Part shown: in pieces, positions 54,935 through 62,399 of the stretch
Layout of the letters: each line of letters begins with the position of its first letter
How positions within the stretch are numbered: the stretch's first letter is position 1
Assembly: GCA_024233215.1 (NCBI GenBank)
Contig: JACKPW010000002.1
Location: forward strand, 62,001-126,000
Length of the DNA stretch: 64,000 nucleotides
Direction: 5' to 3'
Source of the DNA: Verrucomicrobiales bacterium
GTDB lineage: Bacteria; Verrucomicrobiota; Verrucomicrobiia; Limisphaerales; J093
Program-made: the position numbers and the translations under genes
The notes under the pieces: model-generated
What the model was told of the DNA's origin: nothing
Seen by the model: the letters and a program-made list of their open reading frames with translations, nothing else
Databases searched by the model: none

Positions 54935-55510
54935 ATGAAACCACTCCTCGTTCCCGTCACCGTCGCCGTGCTCCTGCTCGCCGGTTGCTCCAGTCCCAAG
55001 GCCACTTACGTTGAGGCGGACAGCTCCCGGCTCGTTACCACGGTGGAGGGCATCAACCTGCAGGACTTCGCCCAGGCGGCGGACGCCATGACCGCCTCGC
55101 TGATCGACAACCTGATCAATCCCGGCCTCCTGAAGAGCGGTGTGCCCAACGAGCCCGCCCTGCTGGCGATCAGCCGCATCCTCAACAACACCGGGCAGCA
55201 GTTCGACACCGACCTGCTCATCAAGAAGATCCGGGTCGCCCTGCTGCGTACCGGCAAGGTGCAGACCAGCACGACCATCGCTTTCGGTGGCGTGGAAGAC
55301 CCGTTGGTGGCGGATCTGGGCGGTCCCCCGAAACGCAATCCGGATTACACGCTTTCCGGCAAGATCATCGAGGATCGCACCAAGGCCGGCAACGTGCGCC
55401 AGAGCAGCTACATCTTCCAACTCTCCCTCAGTTCCCTGAACGGCATCGCCGTCTGGGAGGACGAGCGGACCATCGTCAAACAAGGCTCGCGTGCCACCGT
55501 GGGCTTCTGA
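54935..55510 (+). CDS. LpoB-like penicillin-binding protein activator
   Basis: The ATG at 54935 starts MKPLLVPVTVAVLLLAGC with lipobox LAGC, 191 residues. VTTVEGINLQDFAQAADAMT, ISRILNNTGQQFDTDLLIKK and RVALLRTGKVQTSTTIAF carry the fold of LpoB (TolB-N-like). DYTLSGKIIEDRTKAGNVRQ and LNGIAVWEDERTIVKQG complete it. LpoB is an outer-membrane lipoprotein that stimulates PBP1b. Context with YcfL and COG3014 supports this. The name lpoB is not used as a firm symbol because similarity at this distance was judged by eye. Confidence 0.8.
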   Translation: MKPLLVPVTVAVLLLAGCSSPKATYVEADSSRLVTTVEGINLQDFAQAADAMTASLIDNLINPGLLKSGVPNEPALLAISRILNNTGQQFDTDLLIKKIRVALLRTGKVQTSTTIAFGGVEDPLVADLGGPPKRNPDYTLSGKIIEDRTKAGNVRQSSYIFQLSLSSLNGIAVWEDERTIVKQGSRATVGF

Positions 55511-55549
55511 GCCCCGGAGTCGCCGGCCGGAACCCCCCTGCTGCATGCC

Positions 55550-55909
55550 ATGAATACCGTCAGATTTCTTATCCGGGTGCTCCCGGCGGGAGCCGTCGTT
55601 CTGCTGACCGCCTGCGGCGGGGGCGGACGCGCGACCAACCAGAATGCCCCCGGCCCGCAGGTGGGCAACGCCGTCGGCTACGGTGCCGGCGCCGTGGTCG
55701 GCAATGTGGCGGGCGCCGCCGTGGGCACGGTCGAAGGAGGGGCCGCGGCTGTTGGCGATGTTTTCACCCCCCAACCCACCCGGGTCGTCCGCCATTGGAA
55801 ACAGGAAACCACTGTCGACGGCCGGACCATCCAGGTGCCGGTCGACTACTACGTGGACGAACAGGGGCGGATCATCAAGGAAGTGAAGCCCGGCACCGCC
55901 TTCCGTTGA
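55550..55909 (+). CDS. Glycine-zipper lipoprotein of unknown function
   Basis: The ATG at 55550 gives 119 residues. A signal peptide with lipobox (LLTAC) is followed by a Gly/Ala-rich segment, NAVGYGAGAVVGNVAGAAVG, which may be a glycine-zipper membrane helix. A short C-terminal beta part follows: RTIQVPVDYYVDEQGRII. It is the fourth lipoprotein in a row and lies 39 bp after the LpoB-like gene, so it probably belongs to the same transcription unit. No known family could be assigned. Confidence 0.65.
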   Translation: MNTVRFLIRVLPAGAVVLLTACGGGGRATNQNAPGPQVGNAVGYGAGAVVGNVAGAAVGTVEGGAAAVGDVFTPQPTRVVRHWKQETTVDGRTIQVPVDYYVDEQGRIIKEVKPGTAFR

Positions 55910-55959
55910 CGCGCGCCAGATCCGGTGGCAATCCAGATCCCAGGTACGGTTCCTTTCCC

Positions 55960-58407
55960 ATGAATACCCGGCCGAACTCTCTCCGAACCCACTCTTCCTC
56001 CCTGCGCGCCGCGCTGGTTGCCGGCCTGCTCGTGACCGGCAGCGCCACCGCCACCGCCTTCGCGGCCTCCGCGGAGTCCGGCGTCCACTTGACCGTGGAT
56101 ACGGCCCATCCCACGCACGTGGTGAATCCCCACGTCTACGGGCATTTCCTGGAGCATATCTATCACTCCGCCAACGGGGGGCTCTGGGGGGAGATGGTCT
56201 GGAACCGGAGCTTTGAGCTGAGCCAGACCGGAATCGGCGACTGGTCCATCGAGGACGGGCAGGTCATCCAGTCGGCACTCATCACGGACGTCAACTTTGT
56301 CTTTGGCGACAGTTCCTGGAAGGACTACGAACTGACGCTCCAGGCCCGCAAGGACGGGGGAGCCGAGGGGTTCCTGGTGTTGTTCCGTGCGGCGGACGCC
56401 GACTCGTTCTACTGGCTGAACCTCGGCGGCTGGAACAACACGCGCCACGCCATCGAGAAGGAAACCGACGGTCGGCGTCGCGGGCTGGGGCGGGGATCGA
56501 ACGGCCGGATCGAGACCGGTCGTTGGTACGACCTGCGCATCCGTTGCGAAGGCAACCGCATCCAGTGCTGGCTGGGCGACGATGAGATCATCGACGTGCG
56601 GGACGAGGACTCCCCTCATCTGAACGGCATGATCGGGCTGGGGACCTGGGGCACAAAAGCCCGGTATCGGAACCTCAAGGTCACGAGTCTGGATGGGGCG
56701 ACCGAACTGTTCTCCGGCCTGCCCGAATTGCCGGCGCGGGGATTTGAAGCGGATTTCTGGACGCACTTCGGCCCGGGCGGCGCGGCGCGGGTGGGGGATG
56801 CCGTGAACAACCAATACAGCGTCCAGTTGACCGGTGACGGCACCCCGACCGGGATCGTGCAGGGCGATTTCCGGTTTATTCCGCAACGCTACGAGGGATC
56901 TGTCTGGATGAAGGGCTCGCTGCCCGCCGGGATCAAGCTGGAGTTGCTCGACGGGGAGACCGTCCTGGGTTCGGAAGTGCTGGGGCCCCCCACGGGGGAG
57001 TGGGCCGAATACCCGTTCCGGATCGACGCGCGGGGCGACACGAAGGATGGCTCGCTCCGGCTCACGCTGTTGGGGCCGGGCAGTGTGAAGCTGGATCATG
57101 TCAACATGATGGGACAGGACGCCCTGGGGAATGACGGGCTGCGCCCCGACCTCCTCGAGGCGGTGCGCGGGTTGCGACCGCCGATCATTCGCTGGCCGGG
57201 CGGCTGCTTTGCGTCGGTCTATCTGTGGAAGGACGCCGTCGGACCGCAGGTCGAACGACGGATCTATCCCGCGTACATGTGGGAGGATCAGGACATCAAC
57301 TCGTTCGGTACCGATGAGTATATGCGGCTTTGCCACAAGACCGGGGCCGAACCGTTGCTGGTGATCAACACCGGTGTGCTGAACTCCGGCTGCGGTGCGC
57401 CCGCGCAGTTCCGGCTGCCCTCGGATGCCGACTACCTGCCCTACGCCCTGGAATGGATGGAGTACTGCAACGGCGACGCGTCGACCCCGATGGGGGCGCT
57501 GCGGGCCGCCAACGGGCATCCGGAACCCTACGGCGTCGTCTATTGGGAACTGGACAACGAAACCTGGGCGGCCGGGGTGGAGGCTTACATTGCGAAGGTG
57601 AAGCAGTTCGCGCCGGCCATGCGCGCCAAGGCCGCCGAGCTGCGAACACCGATCAAGATCCTTGCCTGCGGTGGTAACGGATATGACATGCGCTGGAACC
57701 GGTCCTTGATCGATGCCTGTGCCCCGTTGATGGACTACATCAGCATTCACCACTACGAGGACCCGGATAACTTCGGCTCCGCTCCGGGGCGGTATGAGGG
57801 CCTCCTCATCCAGCTGGCCGGGTATATTGCGCGCTCGGAGAACCCCGCGATGGACATCTACAACTCGGAGTGGAATGCCCAATCCACGGACTGGCGCACC
57901 GGTCTGTATGCGGGCGGCCTGCTGAATGCCTATGAGCGCCAGGGCAAGAAGTTTACCCTGGGCGGTCCGGCGCTGTTCCTGCGTCACACCACCGCCGGCG
58001 CGTGGGACAACGCGTTCATCAACTTCGATCACACCGGCTGGTTCCCGGCGCCGAATTACGTCGTGATGAAACTCTGGTGGGACAACTTCGCACCGCAATT
58101 CCTGCCCGTGGCCGGCGATCAACAGGGCTGCAGCCTCGTTGCCACCCGCACCGAGAGCGGCGACGTGATCGTGCTCAAGGCGGTCAATCCCACGAACCAG
58201 GAAAGGTCGGTCGAGGTGGACTTGAGCGGGGACTTCGTTCCGCGGACCGCATCGATGCAAATCGTCGCGCCCGGGTCGCTTCGCGCGCGCAACACACTCG
58301 CCGACCCCGTGGCGGTTCGACCCGAAACCGGCGTCGTCCACTTGACCGGGAGCCAGGTTCGCTTTGAGCTTCCCTCGTATTCGGCCGCAGTTGTCAGGCT
58401 CAATTGA
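55960..58407 (+). CDS. Exported alpha-L-arabinofuranosidase (GH51)
   Basis: The ATG at 55960 (MNTRPNSLRTHSSSLRAALV) gives 815 residues with a signal peptide. After HVVNPHVYGHFLEHIYHSAN (the GH51 N-terminal signature) comes a lectin-like insert (FVFGDSSWKDYELTLQARKD). In the catalytic barrel, Arg411 starts RWPGGCF, Glu534 in YWELDNETWAA is the acid/base, and Glu637 in YNSEWNAQSTD is the nucleophile. The C-terminal beta-sandwich ends ...PSYSAAVVRLN. The enzyme releases arabinofuranose from arabinan and arabinoxylan side chains. The length is above the usual 500-650 because of the lectin-like module. Confidence 0.9.
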   Translation: MNTRPNSLRTHSSSLRAALVAGLLVTGSATATAFAASAESGVHLTVDTAHPTHVVNPHVYGHFLEHIYHSANGGLWGEMVWNRSFELSQTGIGDWSIEDGQVIQSALITDVNFVFGDSSWKDYELTLQARKDGGAEGFLVLFRAADADSFYWLNLGGWNNTRHAIEKETDGRRRGLGRGSNGRIETGRWYDLRIRCEGNRIQCWLGDDEIIDVRDEDSPHLNGMIGLGTWGTKARYRNLKVTSLDGATELFSGLPELPARGFEADFWTHFGPGGAARVGDAVNNQYSVQLTGDGTPTGIVQGDFRFIPQRYEGSVWMKGSLPAGIKLELLDGETVLGSEVLGPPTGEWAEYPFRIDARGDTKDGSLRLTLLGPGSVKLDHVNMMGQDALGNDGLRPDLLEAVRGLRPPIIRWPGGCFASVYLWKDAVGPQVERRIYPAYMWEDQDINSFGTDEYMRLCHKTGAEPLLVINTGVLNSGCGAPAQFRLPSDADYLPYALEWMEYCNGDASTPMGALRAANGHPEPYGVVYWELDNETWAAGVEAYIAKVKQFAPAMRAKAAELRTPIKILACGGNGYDMRWNRSLIDACAPLMDYISIHHYEDPDNFGSAPGRYEGLLIQLAGYIARSENPAMDIYNSEWNAQSTDWRTGLYAGGLLNAYERQGKKFTLGGPALFLRHTTAGAWDNAFINFDHTGWFPAPNYVVMKLWWDNFAPQFLPVAGDQQGCSLVATRTESGDVIVLKAVNPTNQERSVEVDLSGDFVPRTASMQIVAPGSLRARNTLADPVAVRPETGVVHLTGSQVRFELPSYSAAVVRLN

Positions 58408-58448
58408 CCGCGAGGCGACTGCCTCGACGAAACGAGGAAGAGCAGTCG

Positions 58449-58593
58449 AACCGCAGATGGACACAGATGGACGCAGATTCCCAGGGACTTGCACAGTCCT
58501 TCCGTTACACCCGTTGCGTGAGGGCATCCTGAAGGCGTCGGTGGTTTGGGCTGAATGACCTATCTGCGTTTATCCGCGTCTATCTGCGGTTTC
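58449..58593. repeat. Inverted repeat made of 10-nt CAGAT-type units, locus C
   Basis: The left arm (58449-58480) has CCGCAGATGG, ACACAGATGG and ACGCAGATTC. The right arm (58559-58593) has ATCTGCGTTT, ATCCGCGTCT and ATCTGCGGTT, the reverse complement register. About 80 nt separate the arms. Confidence 0.75.
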
Positions 58594-58658
58594 CAGGCTG
58601 AACCCCAGGCGCCATGCCGCAGCCCGCTGACCGTGTTCCGCTCCGCGAGTGTGGCATC

Positions 58659-59087
58659 CTACAAGACCACCAAGTGTTTCGGATCGGCATCCACCACGGC
58701 GTGGAGCGGGACCGTTCGGTCGAAGGTCACCAACCGTCCGTCGTGGTGGACTGCGAGGCCGAGCAGATAGACGTCGGTCAGGGACTTGGAACTGAGCACA
58801 TTCTCATGCCGGAAGCGGCGCGAGTCGGTGGGCTCCAATGCGTCCGGCCAGAAGACGTGCTCCCCGGATGCGGTGGCCTGGCGCAGGCGACGAGCGATCT
58901 CCGCCACGGGAAGATGACCCGGATAACTGGGTTGCGACATCACCCGCAGGCAACCGTTCTGGACCACGGGACAAGTGGCCCAACCTTGGGTCCGGTTCGC
59001 GGCCATCCACCCGTGGGCTGCCTGATGATGGACATGGGCTGCGTCGAACAAGGCGATCAGCATGTTCACGTCCAGGAGCGCAATCAT
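58659..59087 (-). CDS. vapC: PIN-domain toxin (VapC-type)
   Basis: The ATG at 59087 starts MIALLDVNMLIALFDAAHVH, with the first active-site Asp (LDVN). VAEIARRLRQATASGEHVFW is the middle part. KSLTDVYLLGLAVHHDGRLV and TFDRTVPL hold the further acidic residues of the RNase site. 142 residues, normal for VapC. The ATG overlaps the antitoxin stop by 4 nt, so both are translated from one message. Confidence 0.9.
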   Translation of the reverse strand: MIALLDVNMLIALFDAAHVHHQAAHGWMAANRTQGWATCPVVQNGCLRVMSQPSYPGHLPVAEIARRLRQATASGEHVFWPDALEPTDSRRFRHENVLSSKSLTDVYLLGLAVHHDGRLVTFDRTVPLHAVVDADPKHLVVL

Positions 59088-59323
59088 GCTTCCGACCCCT
59101 CCTCAAGCAGCCGGTCCACAAGCTGTGGCGTGACGATCCGCCCCTCTGCCGGCAGCACCTCGAATCCGCCCACCACCACAGACTTCTTGGATCTCTCCGA
59201 GGAGGCATGGATCCCCCGTCTCGCCAACTCGGAGATGACGTGTCCCGCCGTCTTCCGCCGGAGCCTCGCCAACTCTTTGACCGCGTGCAACACATCCTCA
59301 TCCACATCAAGCGTCGTTCGCAT
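59084..59323 (-). CDS. vapB: Ribbon-helix-helix antitoxin (VapB-type)
   Basis: The ATG at 59323 gives 79 residues: MRTTLDVDEDVLHAVKELAR, then TAGHVISELARRGIHAS. This is the ribbon-helix-helix (CopG-like) DNA-binding fold. The acidic C-terminal tail (VDRLLEEGSEA) probably wraps the VapC toxin. The autoregulated promoter should lie just upstream of 59323. Confidence 0.85.
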   Translation of the reverse strand: MRTTLDVDEDVLHAVKELARLRRKTAGHVISELARRGIHASSERSKKSVVVGGFEVLPAEGRIVTPQLVDRLLEEGSEA

Positions 59324-59809
59324 TGCATCAGATGCTATTGCACTTGATGCAGCCTCGCAACCACTGATTCAGTCGGAAATCCTCCCTCTGCAAATTCCAA
59401 CCTTCACATAACCCACCTACGCTTGCCTCAAAGAGCCCCAGATTGGATTCTGCAACAGCCGCAATGGATATCCCCCGTTTGTGTGAATCGCCTCTGCGGC
59501 CCAATGGGTCACACGGATAGCGTGAGGGATCTCTTGCGCTTGTTGCGGAATTGGCTTTGTGCTTCCCCGGCCACGAATCCGGCCGGTCTACTAAGGTCAG
59601 TCATTTGGAGCGTGGCTGACGGCAAGATGCGTGGGGGGCCTTGGAGGCGAAGCCACCGTCGAAGCCACAATGTCCTGCCAACACCGGTACCGCCGGGTGA
59701 ATCCCCAAGTCCGGGGACGGCCTTCTCCTCCTTCCTGGAGGGCTTCCGGACTGCAGGGGAGACCTGATGGGGAGGTGTTTAGCGATCGTGGAATACCTGA
59801 AAACTGGAG
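59324..59809. other. Gene-free spacer of lower GC content
   Basis: About 490 bases between the vapBC promoter region and the promoter of the ImmA-type islet. The composition is less GC-rich than the flanks. An open frame at 59423-59767 shows no family feature and was not accepted. Confidence 0.45.
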
Positions 59810-59837
59810 TTGACACTCGTGGCTTCTCGGCTAAGAT
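59810..59837 (+). promoter_or_regulatory. Sigma-70-like promoter for the small ORF / ImmA pair
   Basis: TTGACA (59810-59815) and TAAGAT (59832-59837) are separated by 16 nt. This predicts transcription from about 59844, upstream of both possible starts (GTG 59851, ATG 59881). Confidence 0.6.
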
Positions 59838-59880
59838 CGAATCGGTCGAAGTGACAAACCACTTGAACTCGGAATTGACT

Positions 59881-60120
59881 ATGAACCGCAGCATAGGATT
59901 CGTGAAGGATGCTGAGTGTACGCCAGAGGACTTCCTGCAGCAGGTGTACGCCAGCGTTGGAGCCGCGTCAACGTCGGAGAAACTTACGCTCCTGACGAAC
60001 TACTTGGGCGGCGAGCCGAACTTCTATGCAATGGGCGGGGCAATGACAGAGGAAATGAAGCTCGGGTGCTTGGAATACGAGTACCTGGAGAATCAAGGCG
60101 TGCTTGCGGCAGGCGCATAG
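59881..60120 (+). CDS. Small protein of unknown function upstream of an ImmA-type peptidase
   Basis: The promoter position supports a start at the ATG at 59881 (MNRSIGFVKDAECTPEDFLQ) or the in-frame GTG at 59851; a start at 59767 would lie upstream of the promoter. The 79-residue product is mainly helical and acidic, for example VGAASTSEKLTLLTNYLG. It has no evident DNA-binding helix-turn-helix, no signal peptide and no membrane span. I do not recognise it. ImmA/IrrE peptidases normally act with a helix-turn-helix repressor that they cleave; whether this protein takes that place is open. Base composition here is lower in GC than the neighbours. Confidence 0.5.
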   Translation: MNRSIGFVKDAECTPEDFLQQVYASVGAASTSEKLTLLTNYLGGEPNFYAMGGAMTEEMKLGCLEYEYLENQGVLAAGA

Positions 60121-60161
60121 TCTGGCGAATTGGGCCAGCAACACCTCTATTTCTGTCGCCG

Positions 60162-60184
60162 CCGCTACTGAGTGGTTGTAGCGG
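60162..60184 (+). promoter_or_regulatory. Hairpin before the ImmA-type gene
   Basis: CCGCTAC pairs perfectly with GTAGCGG across a 9-nt loop. It ends 16 nt before the ATG at 60201 and could modulate translation or stop part of the upstream message. Confidence 0.4.
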
Positions 60185-60200
60185 GGTTGGGATTTTCACC

Positions 60201-60833
60201 ATGCCTGTAAAACACGCTAAGCTTGTGTACGAGTATTCGCTCGTCTCAATGATGGCCCATACCATCCGAGCCGTGCAGACCTACTTCAGGAGGAAGGGAG
60301 TGCTGCTAGATGTTTTCATCGAACCAGACATTTCGGACCGCATCAAGCTGTGTGCGCCAGGGAAAGGCGCCACGAGCATGTTGAGCACACGGTTTTTCCC
60401 AGCACTCCCCACGAACCTTCCACCGCGTGTGACGGCCAGAATCTTCATCCACAGGCATGCCAACAACCACTTGGCGCGCATCTGCATCGCGCACGAGGTT
60501 TACCACCTGTTACTGGAGCTAGACCATTACCTGGCCAATGGAGGGCACCGGATGGGTAAGAGCGCATGGCCCAAAGCTGGGCAAGTCAAGGGTGGCAAGA
60601 GGGCCGTCAAGGAGATTGAGGACAAGTGTAACCAGTTCGCGTGGCAGCTCTGCAAGCACCACGACAAGTTCAATCGGGACGATCAACACCGCGGGGAAAT
60701 GATCTACTTTCCAGAAGAGGTGTTCCTGGAGCCCCTAAAGACAAATGACGCGGGTATGATCGTCAATTGGCCCAAGGGGGTTAAGCTCGACGAGGAGATG
60801 CCTTTCTGGAAGCCGCGCGCACGTGTGGTCTAG
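60201..60833 (+). CDS. ImmA/IrrE-type zinc metallopeptidase
   Basis: The ATG at 60201 gives 210 residues. LARICIAHEVYHLLLELDHY carries the HExxH zinc site (His98, Glu99, His102). EIEDKCNQFAWQLCKHHD matches the second conserved helix with the third ligand Glu. This combination is characteristic of ImmA/IrrE peptidases, which cleave partner repressors or activators in phages, integrative elements and stress responses. The N-terminal 60 residues are not recognised. A perfect 7-bp hairpin lies just before its start (60162-60184). Codon use and GC content suggest horizontal acquisition. Confidence 0.75.
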   Translation: MPVKHAKLVYEYSLVSMMAHTIRAVQTYFRRKGVLLDVFIEPDISDRIKLCAPGKGATSMLSTRFFPALPTNLPPRVTARIFIHRHANNHLARICIAHEVYHLLLELDHYLANGGHRMGKSAWPKAGQVKGGKRAVKEIEDKCNQFAWQLCKHHDKFNRDDQHRGEMIYFPEEVFLEPLKTNDAGMIVNWPKGVKLDEEMPFWKPRARVV

Positions 60834-60953
60834 CTCCGCGCGTATCCCTAAGAACGTCGGGAAGGGGTGAGTTCACACTCTTGATACTTTCCTTCGAATG
60901 CACTGCCTCCAGACGTTCGGGCGGCAGCGTGTTCTTGGTGTTCCGTTGCCCTC

Positions 60954-62240
60954 TCATGGTTTGCCGATGCCGTAAAGGAAGCGGTCGGAGCGGATGAGCA
61001 GGGCCGCATCGAGCACGGCCGGGCTGGCATCGAACCCTCCGCCGTCGTGCAGGTCGTTGCGGGCAAGCAGTTCGAACCGGGGTTTCGCGGCAATGACGAA
61101 GACGGTTCCACCCCGGGTCACGGCGTAGATCTTCCCGCCGGCCAGAACCGGGGAAGCATAGATCTGTCCGGCCCGGTCGAGTCGTTTCTCGAAGACCACT
61201 TTTCCCGTGGCCATCTCGACACACGTGACAATCCCCAGATTCGGGTCGAACCAGTAGAGGTGATCTTCGTGAAGAATCGGCGACGGCACGTTGGAGCCTT
61301 TGGAGATCTTCCACAGACGCCGGGAGCCGGTCACATCTCCGCGTCCCCCCGCGCGCACCACCAGGGTGCCCCCGCCCCCCCGACCGCCGGTGCACGCGAT
61401 CAGATCCCGTTGGTTCACCAGGCTGGGAACCATGTACCACCCGATGTCGGTCGCGCAGGACCACAGGGATTCCCCTGTTTTGGGATCAACCCCGAGGACC
61501 TTGCCGAAGATCGCCAGGACCAGCTCGGTACGGCCGTCGGCGGTCGGCACGAGAATCGGGGTGTTCCAGGATTCCTTGAGGCCCCGGGCGCGCCAGACCT
61601 CCCGGCCGGTTTCCCGGTTCAGCGCCACCAGTGATTCACTCTCCACGCAGGCGTTTACGATCAACAGGTCGTCGTGAACGATGGGGGAGCTGCCGGAGCC
61701 CCAACCATGGGTGCCGCTTCCCACGTCGGTGTGCCAGAGTTGATCGCCTTCGTGCGTGAACGCGAAGACGCCGGATTTGCCGAGGAAGACGTAGAGGTGC
61801 TCCGCATCCGCCAAGGGGGTGTTCTCGGCGTAGCCATGATCCCGCACCTTCTCCTCCTCCGGTTGGGCGGCTGGAATGTCTTTCTGCCAGAGGACCCGGC
61901 CGGTTTTGCGCTCCAGACAGAGGACATGACGTTTCAAGGAGGCCGGGCTGCCGCCGCTTTCCCCCGGCACGCCATACCCGCTGAAACTCGTCAGAAATAT
62001 CTTCTTCCCGAATACCACGGGACTGCTGCCGCCGGCGCCAGGCAGCGGGGTCTTCCAGGCAATGCCAGTCGTGGCGGTCCAAGTCACAGGAACGTCGGCA
62101 TCGAGCGCCTTCCCCTGGCCATCCGGACCGCGAAACCGGGACCAGTCGGCGCCGTGCAAGGTCAGAGTCAGCAGTCCAAGCAGGGGTATGACCGATGCCC
62201 GAACGCGGTAGCATTTATGGTGCGGTAGCGGATTCATCAT
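60954..62240 (-). CDS. Exported PQQ-type beta-propeller protein (BamB-like)
   Basis: The ATG at 62240 gives 428 residues with a hydrophobic signal region (VIPLLGLLTLTLHGA). WSRFRGPDGQGKALDADVPV is the usual start of this family. Propeller units follow, such as RHVLCLERKTGRVLWQKDIP, LLIVNACVESESLVALNRET, GKVLGVDPKTGESLWSCATD and LGIVTCVEMATGKVVFEKRL. These are PQQ-like repeats without the residues of PQQ dehydrogenases, so an enzyme role is doubtful and a periplasmic binding role is likely. It lies in tandem with a second such gene. Confidence 0.85.
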   Translation of the reverse strand: MMNPLPHHKCYRVRASVIPLLGLLTLTLHGADWSRFRGPDGQGKALDADVPVTWTATTGIAWKTPLPGAGGSSPVVFGKKIFLTSFSGYGVPGESGGSPASLKRHVLCLERKTGRVLWQKDIPAAQPEEEKVRDHGYAENTPLADAEHLYVFLGKSGVFAFTHEGDQLWHTDVGSGTHGWGSGSSPIVHDDLLIVNACVESESLVALNRETGREVWRARGLKESWNTPILVPTADGRTELVLAIFGKVLGVDPKTGESLWSCATDIGWYMVPSLVNQRDLIACTGGRGGGGTLVVRAGGRGDVTGSRRLWKISKGSNVPSPILHEDHLYWFDPNLGIVTCVEMATGKVVFEKRLDRAGQIYASPVLAGGKIYAVTRGGTVFVIAAKPRFELLARNDLHDGGGFDASPAVLDAALLIRSDRFLYGIGKP

Positions 62241-62319
62241 ATGTGGTGCTGTTGTAGGATGCCCCCTTTCGCGATTGCGCTGGCAATGGAATGGGACCGT
62301 GAGGCAGTACGTCCGCTCG

Positions 62320-62377
62320 GGGGTCAGTCCTCACCATGGGTGGAGGGAGCGTCGTCAATAGCTGCAGGACTGACCCC
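62320..62377. repeat. Inverted repeat GGGGTCAGTCCT / AGGACTGACCCC
   Basis: A perfect 12-bp pair (62320-62331 and 62366-62377) with 34 nt between lies in the 159-bp spacer between two PQQ-type genes. It shares its core with the repeat at 26553-26663. Confidence 0.65.
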
Positions 62378-62399
62378 GTCGCTCGGTTCATGGACGGCC

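Noticed and set aside
53390..55795. An 801-codon minus-strand open frame
   Set aside because: Antisense to the four-lipoprotein cluster; no signal or domain.
55849..58527. An 892-codon minus-strand open frame
   Set aside because: Antisense to the GH51 gene with intact catalytic residues.
59423..59767. Possible 114-residue protein
   Set aside because: No good start or family likeness; lies upstream of a clear promoter and has Arg/Pro-rich random composition.
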